From: Paenibacillus mesophilus
GTDB taxonomy: Bacteria > Bacillota > Bacilli > Paenibacillales > NBRC-103111
DNA: 64,000 bases
Assembly: GCF_005938385.1 (NCBI RefSeq)
Contig: NZ_VCRA01000022.1
Span: 52,831-116,830, forward strand
Reading direction: 5' to 3'
A model generated the notes under the pieces. The model searched no databases. It saw nothing but the letters and a program-made list of their open reading frames with translations, and had not been told where the DNA came from. A program made the translations under genes and the position numbers. Shown piece by piece: positions 14,990 to 24,189 of the stretch (its first letter is position 1; every line of letters starts with the position of its first letter).

Positions 14990-17332
14990 TTACGGCTCGT
15001 CCAATGGAATCGCGTGAAATTGAAAGCCGTTCGCTCTGTAGCTGTCGTAATATTTTTTGCCGTTGCGCAAGCTCTGCAAATCGTCGATGCGGAAGCCGCC
15101 CATGAGGCTCAGCTTCTCGATGCCGCTGTTTCGGTTCTCGTGCACGCAGCCGAGCTTGTAGGCCCGGTTTCCTTTGTCCACATCGAACGCGTAACGGATA
15201 AATTCGCTTTCGCTATCGCCGAAAAAGTAATGCTCTTCATAACGGTGCTTGTGCGTGTAATTATAAACTTCGACGTGAACCGTCGCCTGCTCCTGCAATG
15301 TATCATACAAATCGCGGTACAGCTGCTCCTTGGACAAGACGCCGTCCTTGTCGTCGAACCGTACGGTAACGTTCGCCCGCCGGATCAGCTCGTCCTCGAA
15401 CGACTGGCGGAACGGCTCGTGCGGGAACAGCTCTTTGCGGCATACGTCGATAAGCCGCTGCAGAAGCCGCTCCGGGCCTTCCTCCAGATGCTTGGCCGCA
15501 TTGCCGATGAACCGGTCTCCGAAAAAAAAGTCGTCGCCGCGCTTCGCCTGCAGCTCTTTGACGATGTCGCCCACGACTGTCGCATAATATTCCGAAATGT
15601 TCCGCCCGAGGTAATCGTTCGCTTCCGATACGCTTTGCCGGCTCGCCTCGCGGATTTGCTTCTCCAGCTCGAACAGCCTTTCGACCTTCGGCCGCAGCAG
15701 CTCGTGCAGCCGGGCGAACGCCGTCTCGTACCGCTGCAGGAGCGACAGCTTCGTCTCGAGCTGCAGAATCGCAAGCCTTCTGCCGTAGACGTTCTCGAAG
15801 AAGAAGCGGCTGAAATGCTTGAGCGTGCTCTTCTTCATGAACGGCACGCGGCGGAACGGCTGCATATCGACCGTCTCCTGCAGGAAGTGCTCGAGCCCGA
15901 GCCTGCTCTCCTCCAGCTGCTTCGCCGTTTCCTTCGACCATTTCCGCAGCTCCTGATACGGCACGGCGTCATCTTTCTCGGACGTCCAAGCGTAGGCGCA
16001 GTACAGGCCGAACCGCGGATTGTCGATGATGCTCCGTTCCGCCGCTTCGCGCACTTCCCGGTCCGGATCGAGCTGCTCGAGCATCCGGTTCGCCTTGGCC
16101 GCGAATTGCTCGCGGAAAAACTCCCCGGCATGCCGCCCGTACATCAGCTGCTCGGCCTCGGCGAGCGTCAGCCTCTTCAATTCGTCGATCGAAACGGTTG
16201 AGAACAGCAGGGCGTTCATGTCCTCCAGCTTCTCCCTGTCCGGTACGATCGCTTCCGCCTTGCGGTCGATCGAGCCGTTCTCCAGCTGCCATAGCTCGAG
16301 AATCGTCCGGCGGTCCGCCTCGCTCTGCTCCTTCAGCCGGCCAACCATATGCTGAGTCAAGTGATGCAGCACGGTCAAGGCGATGGCGCGGTTTGGCCGC
16401 TTGACTTTGGAGAAGCCCGCCGTGGCGTATGTGTTTCCTTGTACGTGCGCCGGGGTGATATGCTGCCGGAAATGCTGGTTGTTATAGCTTTCCTGCAACG
16501 AATCGTAGGAGTCGGCCGTTTTCCGGTTTTTCAGAAGACTTATGCCGGAAATGATTTCATAGTTCGACTCCATGCTTCCGTCTACGAACATGCCCTGTTC
16601 GTTTTTGTCGCTCAGCAAGTAAGCAAGATCGAACAGCGGCGCATTGGCATGCACGACGGGCAGACGAATCTGATCTTCCGTGACCAGAAGCGGGGCGTTG
16701 AAGCTGTAGCCGCGGCTCTGGTAATAATCCAGCTCGCGCAGAAAGCCTACCGATACCGACGACGCGTATTCGTGCTCTCCGTTTATTTGCTTCTCGCGAA
16801 TAAGTCCGTACAAATCGACCTGGATTTGCTTGAACGACTCGCTCAGCACCGTCTTGAGCAGAAGCGTTACTTCCTGCAGCAGGACGTTGCACGGGTCGTC
16901 CGTCCGGGTTACGACCGCGATGTTCAGCTGCTGGAACGAAGAGTACATCCGGCCGAATTCGGCGATCCGGTTGCTGATCTGCCGGACGGCGCGGCCCAGC
17001 TCCGCGAGCTTGAGCGGGTCGTCGTAAAACTGCCGGTGCAGCTCCGGGCGAACGTTCTTCCGGTCCGCCGATAGCGCGGGCAGACGGATTCCGAACACGT
17101 TGTCTCGTGTGAGTGTACGCTCGGTGTATACGTGAAGATAGACAACCCCTTTGCTGTTGTTCCACTTCGTTTCATTCAACTCGTACACGGCGGCAAGCGC
17201 ATCCAGACTCTCGTCTCCGATAAACGCGAAGACGAGCGGGTGATTGATGCTGCGCTGCCCGTCGCTCGCATATGCCTGCTTGTCGGCCTCGGCGTCATAC
17301 TCGCCGGCGAATGCCCATAATCGTTCCTGCAC
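14990..17332 (-). CDS. Large helical partner of the tubulin-like protein
   Basis: The GTG at 17332 follows GGAGG by seven bases and is preferred over a GTG six codons upstream; the product is 780 residues. I see no signal peptide, membrane helix or NTP-binding motif. The first ~330 residues are alpha/beta (HPLVFAFIGDESLDALAAVY; NIAVVTRTDDPCNVLLQEV). The rest is mainly long charged helices with coiled-coil-like stretches (~500-620), ending in a beta-rich piece. It starts 19 bp after the tubulin-like gene ends, so the two are likely translated as a pair. In related loci such a protein follows Tubulin_2 genes; its role is unknown and it could regulate or cap the filament. Confidence 0.75.
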   Translation of the reverse strand: MQERLWAFAGEYDAEADKQAYASDGQRSINHPLVFAFIGDESLDALAAVYELNETKWNNSKGVVYLHVYTERTLTRDNVFGIRLPALSADRKNVRPELHRQFYDDPLKLAELGRAVRQISNRIAEFGRMYSSFQQLNIAVVTRTDDPCNVLLQEVTLLLKTVLSESFKQIQVDLYGLIREKQINGEHEYASSVSVGFLRELDYYQSRGYSFNAPLLVTEDQIRLPVVHANAPLFDLAYLLSDKNEQGMFVDGSMESNYEIISGISLLKNRKTADSYDSLQESYNNQHFRQHITPAHVQGNTYATAGFSKVKRPNRAIALTVLHHLTQHMVGRLKEQSEADRRTILELWQLENGSIDRKAEAIVPDREKLEDMNALLFSTVSIDELKRLTLAEAEQLMYGRHAGEFFREQFAAKANRMLEQLDPDREVREAAERSIIDNPRFGLYCAYAWTSEKDDAVPYQELRKWSKETAKQLEESRLGLEHFLQETVDMQPFRRVPFMKKSTLKHFSRFFFENVYGRRLAILQLETKLSLLQRYETAFARLHELLRPKVERLFELEKQIREASRQSVSEANDYLGRNISEYYATVVGDIVKELQAKRGDDFFFGDRFIGNAAKHLEEGPERLLQRLIDVCRKELFPHEPFRQSFEDELIRRANVTVRFDDKDGVLSKEQLYRDLYDTLQEQATVHVEVYNYTHKHRYEEHYFFGDSESEFIRYAFDVDKGNRAYKLGCVHENRNSGIEKLSLMGGFRIDDLQSLRNGKKYYDSYRANGFQFHAIPLDEP

Positions 17333-17351
17333 GGCGATTCCTCCACCCACC

Positions 17352-20300
17352 TTATTTGATCGTCTTCAGCATATCGTTCACTTTGGTCACGACTTGCTTG
17401 TAGAACCGGTACATGTCTTCGCCGTTCACATATTCGTTGCGGTCGTAATCCAGCGCCGATTTCGCCTCCTGATAAGCGTCGGCCATCTCCTTCAAGGTGA
17501 CCACAAGCCCCGAAATATCGTCGGAGGCGGTCAACTGCTCGCTCCTCCTGGCCGCCTTGCGCTGCAGCAGCGATTGGCGCTTCGCATCGAGACCGCGCAC
17601 CTGCTCGAATATGACGTACTCGTAAAACTTGTTCACTTTAATCAGGTTGACGAACGGCTCCCACGCATCCTCGTCGGCATCGTGGTCATAGACGTATTGG
17701 GCGCCCCGCTTCGCGATCGTCTTCGTGTACATCGCCTCGATGAACCGGTCGAGCAGCTTCTCCTCGTCCTGATGCGAGTTCAGCACCGCTTCCAATTCGG
17801 CGACTTTGCTTGCGATCTGCTCGTACTTCGCCACTTCCCGGCGAATGCGGTCCAACAGCTCCGGCGAGCGGATCAAGTTTTCCTTGGCCATTTCCTCGCT
17901 TATGCTATTGAATACGTCTTTCGTTTCCTCACGTTCCATGCCGCCCTGCAGCAGCTCCTTCAGCGCCGCGATGCACCGCTTCAATTCGCCGAAGTTCGGC
18001 TTCTGGGCGTCCAGCTGCATCGGGAACCCGGCGACGAAAGCTTGGATCTCGAACGGCTTGGTCAAATAACATTCGAACCGGTTGCTCGTATTGGCGGTTC
18101 CGGCTTTCTCCTTGATGCAGCCGAAGGCGACCGCTTTGTCGAAGAGAGCTCTTACTTCCGCGTTGTATTTCCTTACGCGCGCGTTGACGTAGACGTCTCC
18201 CCACGACTTCTCCGGAATCGGCGACGGCAAGTACGTCCAGTTCGTCTTCTCCGTCTGTACGAGGTGGCGGCCGATCCCTTCCTGCTCGAGAATCGTCCTC
18301 TCGTAGCTTTCCTCCATCACCTTCAGCGGCGAATAGGCGAGCAGCGGCACCCCGTTTTTCGTGTTCAGCCAGAAAATGCGGTTTTTCACCCGGCTCTCTT
18401 TGATCGTAAACTTCGTTTTGCCGAGGGCGATTTCTTTGAAATTGCTGACTCCCTTGAAAATGTTCGGGGCGTCGGCCGGCACGGAGACGAAGCCGCATTC
18501 CGGGAAATGAAAGCTGCCCGCGCTGTTGCTCAAGTGGAACACCGGCACCGCTTCATCGTCGAGCCGCTTGGCGATGATCCGCTCGATGACCTTCTCGATC
18601 GATTCGTCCTGGCCGTATTTGATCGCGAGGAAATCCTCCATCGATTTCGTAATCAAATCGCCGAAATGATCGGTCAAAAATTCGGAAATCGAGCCGATAA
18701 TGTCAATATCCTGCTCCCGGATCCATTGGTTCGTTTTGGTAAGCAGCTCGTTCGTAAAGTCGCGGATCAGGTCGTTCACGTTCTTATCGTCCATAATGTG
18801 CCCGATCAGCTTCTCGATGTCCGGCACGTTGACGACGTTCCAGAAGTACGTCTTGTTGCCCTTGTGATCGACCTGCTCTTCCCCGTTGACGAGAATGTCG
18901 CCGTTTTTCTCGAAAATCTGGTTCAACGCGTTCAATATTTCCGTAAATATTTGATAAATGCGCGAGTTTTGATCGTTCAGGATATTGTACAGATCCTCGT
19001 AAAATTCGATCATCTGCTCCATGCGCTCGCGGTCGGCGTACAGCAAGTATTCCTGGATTTTCGCCTCGATATAGGCGTCCTTCTTCTTGTCCCGCGAGAT
19101 GAAGGCGCTCCGCGCGTCGCCCAGCTTCTGGTTGGCGGTCGTTTTGGCGCTCTCCGCGTCCTGGGGAACCCGGTACAAATTTTCTTTCAAAGCCTCGATA
19201 TACGAGCTGATCTGATTCAGCAAACAGTAACCCTTATGGGAGAAAATAACGCGCGAGGCGAAGAACGGCCCCTGCTCCGGATTCAGGAACATCCGGTTGA
19301 CCTGCTCGGTGAAACGTTCGACGCATTGGCGCGGCAGCTGCTTCTTCGATTTGATGTATTCTTCCCGGGCGCGCGACAGGAAGCTCTGCTCGAGCTCGGT
19401 ATCGATGCTGACGACCTGCTGCTTGATGACGTTGTTGTAGCTCAACCGTTCGCTGTTCTGGTAGCCCGGGATCGGCTCCGGCACTCTTTTGTTGAATTCC
19501 CGGTGGACGGAGTCGGGATCGATCTCGAGCTTGCGGGCCAGCTTCTCGACTTCTTCCTGGGAAGGGGAGGCGTCGAACATTTTCTCCATCTTCTTGAAGA
19601 GCCGGTAAGCGAGAAACGTCGTCATTTCCTCGATGGGCAGCACCGCCGAGGAGGCGCCGATGACGTTGTATTGGTAGTTGGCCGCATATTGCTTCGTCAT
19701 CTGGGCGATGTTCGTATGGATGTTGCTCATGTAATCCTGAATGGCGAATTCCTCGCCCGACTGCTTCTCCTCGCTGGCCATGAACGTCGTAATTTTCTCC
19801 GCCGTCACGTTCATGCAATAATCGTAGCCGTTCTCGAGCAGCGTCCCTTCCAGGTTCGTGGCCGAGATCAGATGGGCGAAGTTGAACGGGGCTACCGGAG
19901 AATTGACGGACAAGATGTTGCCGTACTTCTGCTTGAACCGTTCGTTACGCTCATTCACGTTCATCCAGTAGTCGAGCTCCTTCAGAGCCGCGTACCCGTT
20001 CTTCTTGATGTACTCTCTCGTATGGTCGGAAATGCTCTTGTTGGACAAGTTGACGTCAGGGGTAAACAAATAGCCGAACATGTTGACCTTGTCCACGCCG
20101 GCATCGCCGTGATCCCGTTCGATCAGCCCTCTCGTTATGTAAGCGATATCTAGGAAGCAGCCGCTCCCGGTACCTCCGGACAGCCCGGTCAGCAGGAAGA
20201 CGATCAGCTTCTTGTTCGTGCCGACGGACAGCGCCTTGATCTTCTTCTCGATCGCCTGGACGACCGGCACGATCTTCGTAAACAGCAGCAGCCTTCCGGC

Positions 20301-20741
20301 CTGACGGATGCCGGACGCACCGTTGATGCCGTCCGTAATCAGCAGCTCGGGCGACAGCCACTCCTTGATATACGGCTCGAGCAGGCTGCGGTTCTGGAGC
20401 AGGCCGCCTACTTCGGGATTGGATAGCAGCACGTATTCGGTCAGCGGGTCCAGCCCGATTCCCCTATATTTTTTGTGCCGGTCGTGCTCGTTCGTCTCGA
20501 AAGCGAGAAACTCCACGTTATCCGGCTTATCGCGTTTTTTCTTGGAGATCGGATCCTCCGGCAGCTTGAACCTGCGGTTGATCTGGTATTTCAGGCGGAG
20601 CAGCGCGTCGATGCCGGTGCCCCCCAAGCCGATGACCAGCATCGGATTGTCGATCGTATCGACCCGGATTTTATCGCTGACAATTCCGCCGCCCTTGGAT
20701 ACGTCCAACTGTTCGATATGCTCTTTGACGACTGCTTTCAT
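17352..20741 (-). CDS. Tubulin/FtsZ-like GTPase (Tubulin_2-type), 1129 aa
   Basis: An N-terminal Rossmann-type GTPase domain shows the first glycine loop VIGLGGTGID (37-45) and the tubulin/FtsZ signature GLSGGTGSG (186-194), which contacts GTP phosphates. A segment with YLFTPDVNLS resembles the family's fold. The protein is far longer than FtsZ or TubZ: residues ~400-1129 are helical and charged, with several coiled-coil-like stretches. No membrane helix is present, so it is cytosolic. AGGAGG precedes ATG 20741. It heads a run of seven closely spaced genes. Whether it polymerises cannot be told from the sequence; the T7 catalytic loop is not obvious, which should be tested. Confidence 0.88.
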   Translation of the reverse strand: MKAVVKEHIEQLDVSKGGGIVSDKIRVDTIDNPMLVIGLGGTGIDALLRLKYQINRRFKLPEDPISKKKRDKPDNVEFLAFETNEHDRHKKYRGIGLDPLTEYVLLSNPEVGGLLQNRSLLEPYIKEWLSPELLITDGINGASGIRQAGRLLLFTKIVPVVQAIEKKIKALSVGTNKKLIVFLLTGLSGGTGSGCFLDIAYITRGLIERDHGDAGVDKVNMFGYLFTPDVNLSNKSISDHTREYIKKNGYAALKELDYWMNVNERNERFKQKYGNILSVNSPVAPFNFAHLISATNLEGTLLENGYDYCMNVTAEKITTFMASEEKQSGEEFAIQDYMSNIHTNIAQMTKQYAANYQYNVIGASSAVLPIEEMTTFLAYRLFKKMEKMFDASPSQEEVEKLARKLEIDPDSVHREFNKRVPEPIPGYQNSERLSYNNVIKQQVVSIDTELEQSFLSRAREEYIKSKKQLPRQCVERFTEQVNRMFLNPEQGPFFASRVIFSHKGYCLLNQISSYIEALKENLYRVPQDAESAKTTANQKLGDARSAFISRDKKKDAYIEAKIQEYLLYADRERMEQMIEFYEDLYNILNDQNSRIYQIFTEILNALNQIFEKNGDILVNGEEQVDHKGNKTYFWNVVNVPDIEKLIGHIMDDKNVNDLIRDFTNELLTKTNQWIREQDIDIIGSISEFLTDHFGDLITKSMEDFLAIKYGQDESIEKVIERIIAKRLDDEAVPVFHLSNSAGSFHFPECGFVSVPADAPNIFKGVSNFKEIALGKTKFTIKESRVKNRIFWLNTKNGVPLLAYSPLKVMEESYERTILEQEGIGRHLVQTEKTNWTYLPSPIPEKSWGDVYVNARVRKYNAEVRALFDKAVAFGCIKEKAGTANTSNRFECYLTKPFEIQAFVAGFPMQLDAQKPNFGELKRCIAALKELLQGGMEREETKDVFNSISEEMAKENLIRSPELLDRIRREVAKYEQIASKVAELEAVLNSHQDEEKLLDRFIEAMYTKTIAKRGAQYVYDHDADEDAWEPFVNLIKVNKFYEYVIFEQVRGLDAKRQSLLQRKAARRSEQLTASDDISGLVVTLKEMADAYQEAKSALDYDRNEYVNGEDMYRFYKQVVTKVNDMLKTIK

Positions 20742-20814
20742 GATTGCATCCTCCTGTATAGTGGATTGCGGAACACAAGTACGTTTATTCAGTTACGATT
20801 GAACGTCCGGGAAA

Positions 20815-20963
20815 CGAATAACGGAACTGAGCTCCCTTATTCGCCCCGTCTCGCGCCAATGCACGACAAACCGGCTGATATAGCGGCACAAAGTTCCTTT
20901 ATTCGCGGGAAATATCGGGAAATACCCGGGTTAGCGGAAAATAGTTCCGTTAAAGTTCCTTTC
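20815..20963. repeat. Three degenerate palindromic units in the 222-bp vWA/tubulin gap
   Basis: Units near 20815-20843, 20877-20905 and 20931-20963 share the pattern AATAACGGAACT...CCCTTATTCGC or AGTTCCTTTATTCGC. The layout resembles the AATAAGAG units at 29781-29976. The gap holds no ORF; a promoter for the tubulin operon probably lies here but I cannot place it with confidence. Confidence 0.5.
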
Positions 20964-22751
20964 CTAGTGAATATACTCGAGCCAAATCGATTTATTGGTG
21001 CTTTGCAGCGTAATTTTGATGCGGTCGTTTTTCTTGAGTTCCTTCGCCTTGGTGGCGTCGAACGCCCGGCCCGACTTCTCGAGCACGCAGGGCGACTGGT
21101 TCGTCACGAATACCGAGTCGCTGCCCGGGGTGAAGACGATTTGTTCCGTCTCGGCGAATTCCGGCGCGAGCTGCAGTAGCTGATGAAGCTTGACCTTGCC
21201 TTTGAAGCCGTTCAGCTTCTTGTACTGCGGGCTCGTCCGATCGCCGGTGTCCTCGTCGAAAATCTCGATGACAATCTGGCCGTAGAAGCCTTTGTTCGCC
21301 TGCTTGATTTTGCTCAGGATGAACAGAAGCGCCGCCAGCAGCACGATGAGCAGAACACCGCCACCGATCGCAAGCGTCCATGGAAACGGCTTGCCGTCTT
21401 CCGCCGGAACTGGAGCGGGTGCCGGGACCGGCGTCGCCGCGGGCTGCTGGGCACCCGATTTCGCGCTGATCGTCGCCGGGTTCGTCTCTCTGAAGAAGCT
21501 CGAATCCTCCACCCGCACTTTGACCTCATAGTCGTGCGGCTCGCCGATCTTGAAGGAGCCGGTGAAGTCTTTGCCGCTGTTCGTCAAAGCAATTTCTTTC
21601 GTCTGCTTCGCATCCAAGTCGGTGAGCAGCAGCGTCGACTTGAGATTTTTATACAAATCCGGATCGGCGACCGTCTGCCCGTTCGACTCCAGGCGCGCGC
21701 TGATCTGGACGGTGTCTCCCGCCTTATAAGTCTTGGACAGCGGAGTCATGACCAGCGCCAGATCGTAGTTGTAGACGAGGTTGATATTGATCTTGTCCTG
21801 ATTGACCCCTTTGATCTGCAGCTTCCAGTCGCCTTGGGGCGGCTTGATCAGCTTGACGAGCGAATACGCGGCCGATTTGGAATAAACGACTCCGTCGGAA
21901 GGAACTTTCCGCTCCGCGCCGGACGGATCGAACAATTTGACTTCCACCGGACGGGTCGACATAATGGACACGTTCGCTTCCATGACGTTGCCGTTCGGAA
22001 TGGATACGGTCACATCCTGGTAATCCCCGTTCGCCGTGAACCCCGTCAGCGGAACGACCTTCAGCTTCAGATGGTTGGCGAATATTTCGCTTAATATTTG
22101 CGGCAGCGTGTCGGCCGTACTCGTCACGAACAATTTGCCTCCGGTTTCCCGGGAAATATGGTCCAGCACGTCTTTGTTAAGCTGCCCGTCCGCATTCAAG
22201 CCGATCGTGTAAATCGGAATGCTCTGCTCCTTCGCCTTCTTCACGGCCGCCTGCAATTCCGCATCGGACTGGGCTTGGGTCCGTCCCGCCCTAAGCGAGT
22301 TGTTCCCGTCCGACAGCAGCACGATAAGCGGATAATGGCCGGCTTCCTTGCCGGACTCCAATATTTTCACCGCTTCGGCTACTCCGACCGCTACGTCGGT
22401 ATAGGGGCCTCTGGCCAATTGGTCGATGAACGATTTCAGTTCTTCTTTATCGCCCGCCGAATTGATTTTGAGCAGAGCTTTCTCCCTGACGATCTGGTCG
22501 GTATACGAGATGAGGCCGATTTTGTCGCCGCTTACGGAGGCCATGTCGACGAACATTTTCATCGCTTCGTTGGCTACTTTGTTTTTGTCGCTGTCGTTCA
22601 TCGAGGTGCTCGCATCCATCGCCAGCACCGCATCCATCTTCTGATCCGCGCTCTGCGCCGCATGCAGGGAAGGGCTGCCCGCGAGTAGGATGAGTACGAT
22701 CAGGAGGATGGACAAAAGCGAGAGTTTGCTGCCTGTTCTATGCTTGATCAC
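20964..22751 (-). CDS. Exported von Willebrand factor A protein with C-terminal membrane anchor
   Basis: The GTG at 22751 has GGAGGT six bases ahead; upstream in-frame codons are unlikely. The 595-residue protein has a signal peptide or anchor (LSLLSILLIVLILLAGS), then a vWA domain with MIDAS DASTS (46-50), a Thr in GPYTDVAVG and LLSDGNNS (Asp ~163). A beta-rich extracellular region and a Pro/Ala linker follow. One membrane helix lies near 455-480 (AIGGGVLLIVLLAALLFIL). A ~110-residue cytosolic beta-rich domain ends the protein and could be FHA-like. It lies 222 bp upstream of the tubulin-like gene on the same strand and opposite the plus-strand trio. It could pass an extracellular contact to the cytosolic components. 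Confidence 0.85.
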   Translation of the reverse strand: MIKHRTGSKLSLLSILLIVLILLAGSPSLHAAQSADQKMDAVLAMDASTSMNDSDKNKVANEAMKMFVDMASVSGDKIGLISYTDQIVREKALLKINSAGDKEELKSFIDQLARGPYTDVAVGVAEAVKILESGKEAGHYPLIVLLSDGNNSLRAGRTQAQSDAELQAAVKKAKEQSIPIYTIGLNADGQLNKDVLDHISRETGGKLFVTSTADTLPQILSEIFANHLKLKVVPLTGFTANGDYQDVTVSIPNGNVMEANVSIMSTRPVEVKLFDPSGAERKVPSDGVVYSKSAAYSLVKLIKPPQGDWKLQIKGVNQDKININLVYNYDLALVMTPLSKTYKAGDTVQISARLESNGQTVADPDLYKNLKSTLLLTDLDAKQTKEIALTNSGKDFTGSFKIGEPHDYEVKVRVEDSSFFRETNPATISAKSGAQQPAATPVPAPAPVPAEDGKPFPWTLAIGGGVLLIVLLAALLFILSKIKQANKGFYGQIVIEIFDEDTGDRTSPQYKKLNGFKGKVKLHQLLQLAPEFAETEQIVFTPGSDSVFVTNQSPCVLEKSGRAFDATKAKELKKNDRIKITLQSTNKSIWLEYIH

Positions 22752-22989
22752 GATTCGTACCTCCGCATTCGTCGTCTGAATATGCGCTTCTGGCAGAAGC
22801 GGTCCGGCCGAAAACAAGTAGTCAAACGGCAAGACAGATAGTAGAATAGTCCTGTATGCAACATGCACGAAATGCTAGTTTTTACAAGCTTTATGATACC
22901 TTTTCGAAACGATTATTGCCATAGTTTTTATACTGCCGCCACGACGTCGTTTGTAGAATATTGTAGAATTTTGGAGACAAGGAGAAGAG

Positions 22990-23151
22990 ATGCTCATGAT
23001 CACTTACGGCCTCCTTATCGTCGCAGCGATTTATTTGTTGGCGAAATGGGTCTTCTATCATGCATACAAGAAAAAAGCGCTGACGCGCAGCCAAATCGAT
23101 TCCGCGCTGGTCGACAGACTGAACATGGCGGAGGGATCGCATGCAGACTAA
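22990..23151 (+). CDS. 53-residue single-pass membrane protein
   Basis: ATG 22990 is preceded by AAGGAGAAG. The product starts MLMITYGLLIVAAIYLLAKW, a single membrane helix, followed by a basic and then acidic cytosolic tail of ~30 residues. It ends at TAA 23149-23151 and overlaps the next gene (ATG 23141) by 11 bases, so translational coupling is likely. It is divergent from the exported vWA gene. I know no named family; the position suggests a small accessory subunit of the same apparatus. Confidence 0.7.
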   Translation: MLMITYGLLIVAAIYLLAKWVFYHAYKKKALTRSQIDSALVDRLNMAEGSHAD

Positions 23152-24082
23152 GCTCGCCGTCCAGTTCCGCAAAAACAGAAGGACCTCCCACGCCTTCGAG
23201 CGGCTGAAAACGTGCAAAAAGTGCGGCGGCTACTCGGTGCTCTTCGACAACGTCTGCAAGCAGTGCGGCTCCCGGGACAAGTTCATCCCGGTTACCGAAT
23301 ACGCCTCCGCGATGAACCGCATTATGCCTTGGGCGGAAGCGTTCGGGGCTATCGCGCTCGTCCTGCTTGCCGTAGCAAGCGCGGGTACGCTGCAGCATCT
23401 CGCCGCCGCCGTGATCGGCGGAGCGGCCTTCCTGTTCCTGTTCTTCCTGCTGCGGAAACGGTACAAGCCTTACGCCGACACTTACCGGCTGCATAGGCTG
23501 CTGATCGACCATACCCCGGCCATATGGAGGGGACTCCGCGCGGATCTTCAGGAGGCGGTGCAGGACATGGATGCCGCCAAACCTAAGGAAGCTTACGAGA
23601 AGCTGCGGGAAATCGGGCATTTCCTCCGCGGCGAGCATGTGAAAGTACGCAAGATCGACTGTCTGGGCCGGTTCTTTATCCGCAAAGATATGGAGCTGGA
23701 GCTGGAGGAAATCGTACCCGCGTCATTCCGCCAAGATTTCGTACTCTACTTATGGGAAGCGGTCAAAGTCAATAAGCGATTGGTCCGGCAAAGCGTACTG
23801 GATTACGTCGTAGCGTATCGATACGAAATAGCGGCCATGGAGCACGGCAAGGACATCCTGACGCTGGTCGCGGGCGCCGCTCTGCGCATGAAAGCGTACG
23901 TGCAGAGATACCCGCATTTCATTGTCGATTACTTAGACGAATTGCCTAGGGAAAGGTTTCACCGCTTATGCAAGCTGATGGCCTCGACACCGGCGGCGGA
24001 CCGGGGGCGCCTGTACGAAAGATGCAAAGAGCTGGCCAAGACGCGCTACGGCTTCGATCCGGAGTTTCAAGGATTGTTTTAG
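23141..24082 (+). CDS. Zinc-ribbon membrane protein of the vWA/tubulin cluster
   Basis: The 313-residue protein opens with a basic stretch and a zinc ribbon: CKKC (~24-27) and CKQC (~39-42). Two membrane helices follow (~62-82 and 86-104: FGAIALVLLAVASAG; AVIGGAAFLFLFFLL). The C-terminal ~200 residues are helical and without a recognised motif. The start overlaps the 53-residue ORF, and GGAGG lies just before. The zinc ribbon parallels that of the GTPase on the other strand. The function is unknown; it is probably a membrane-bound scaffold facing the cytosol. Confidence 0.75.
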   Translation: MQTKLAVQFRKNRRTSHAFERLKTCKKCGGYSVLFDNVCKQCGSRDKFIPVTEYASAMNRIMPWAEAFGAIALVLLAVASAGTLQHLAAAVIGGAAFLFLFFLLRKRYKPYADTYRLHRLLIDHTPAIWRGLRADLQEAVQDMDAAKPKEAYEKLREIGHFLRGEHVKVRKIDCLGRFFIRKDMELELEEIVPASFRQDFVLYLWEAVKVNKRLVRQSVLDYVVAYRYEIAAMEHGKDILTLVAGAALRMKAYVQRYPHFIVDYLDELPRERFHRLCKLMASTPAADRGRLYERCKELAKTRYGFDPEFQGLF

Positions 24083-24091
24083 CCCCACTTC

Positions 24092-24169
24092 ACTTTTGGG
24101 GGTCTGGTTTCGGGGGCTCCCCCAAAAGTACCCGGAATAAGCTACGAAGCTCCACGTCACTTTTGGGGG
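24092..24169. repeat. ACTTTTGGGGG hairpin and direct repeat between two genes
   Basis: ACTTTTGGGGG (24092-24102) pairs perfectly with CCCCCAAAAGT (24119-24129), and the first word recurs at 24159-24169. There is no T-run after the stem, so this is more likely an mRNA-stability or repeat element than a terminator. Confidence 0.6.
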
Positions 24170-24189
24170 ACCAAGAAAGGAGCGGCATC

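Noticed and set aside
17244..20153. 969-codon plus-strand reading frame
   Set aside because: It is antisense to the tubulin-like and partner genes, where high GC at the third codon position opens shadow frames; its product has no domain pattern.
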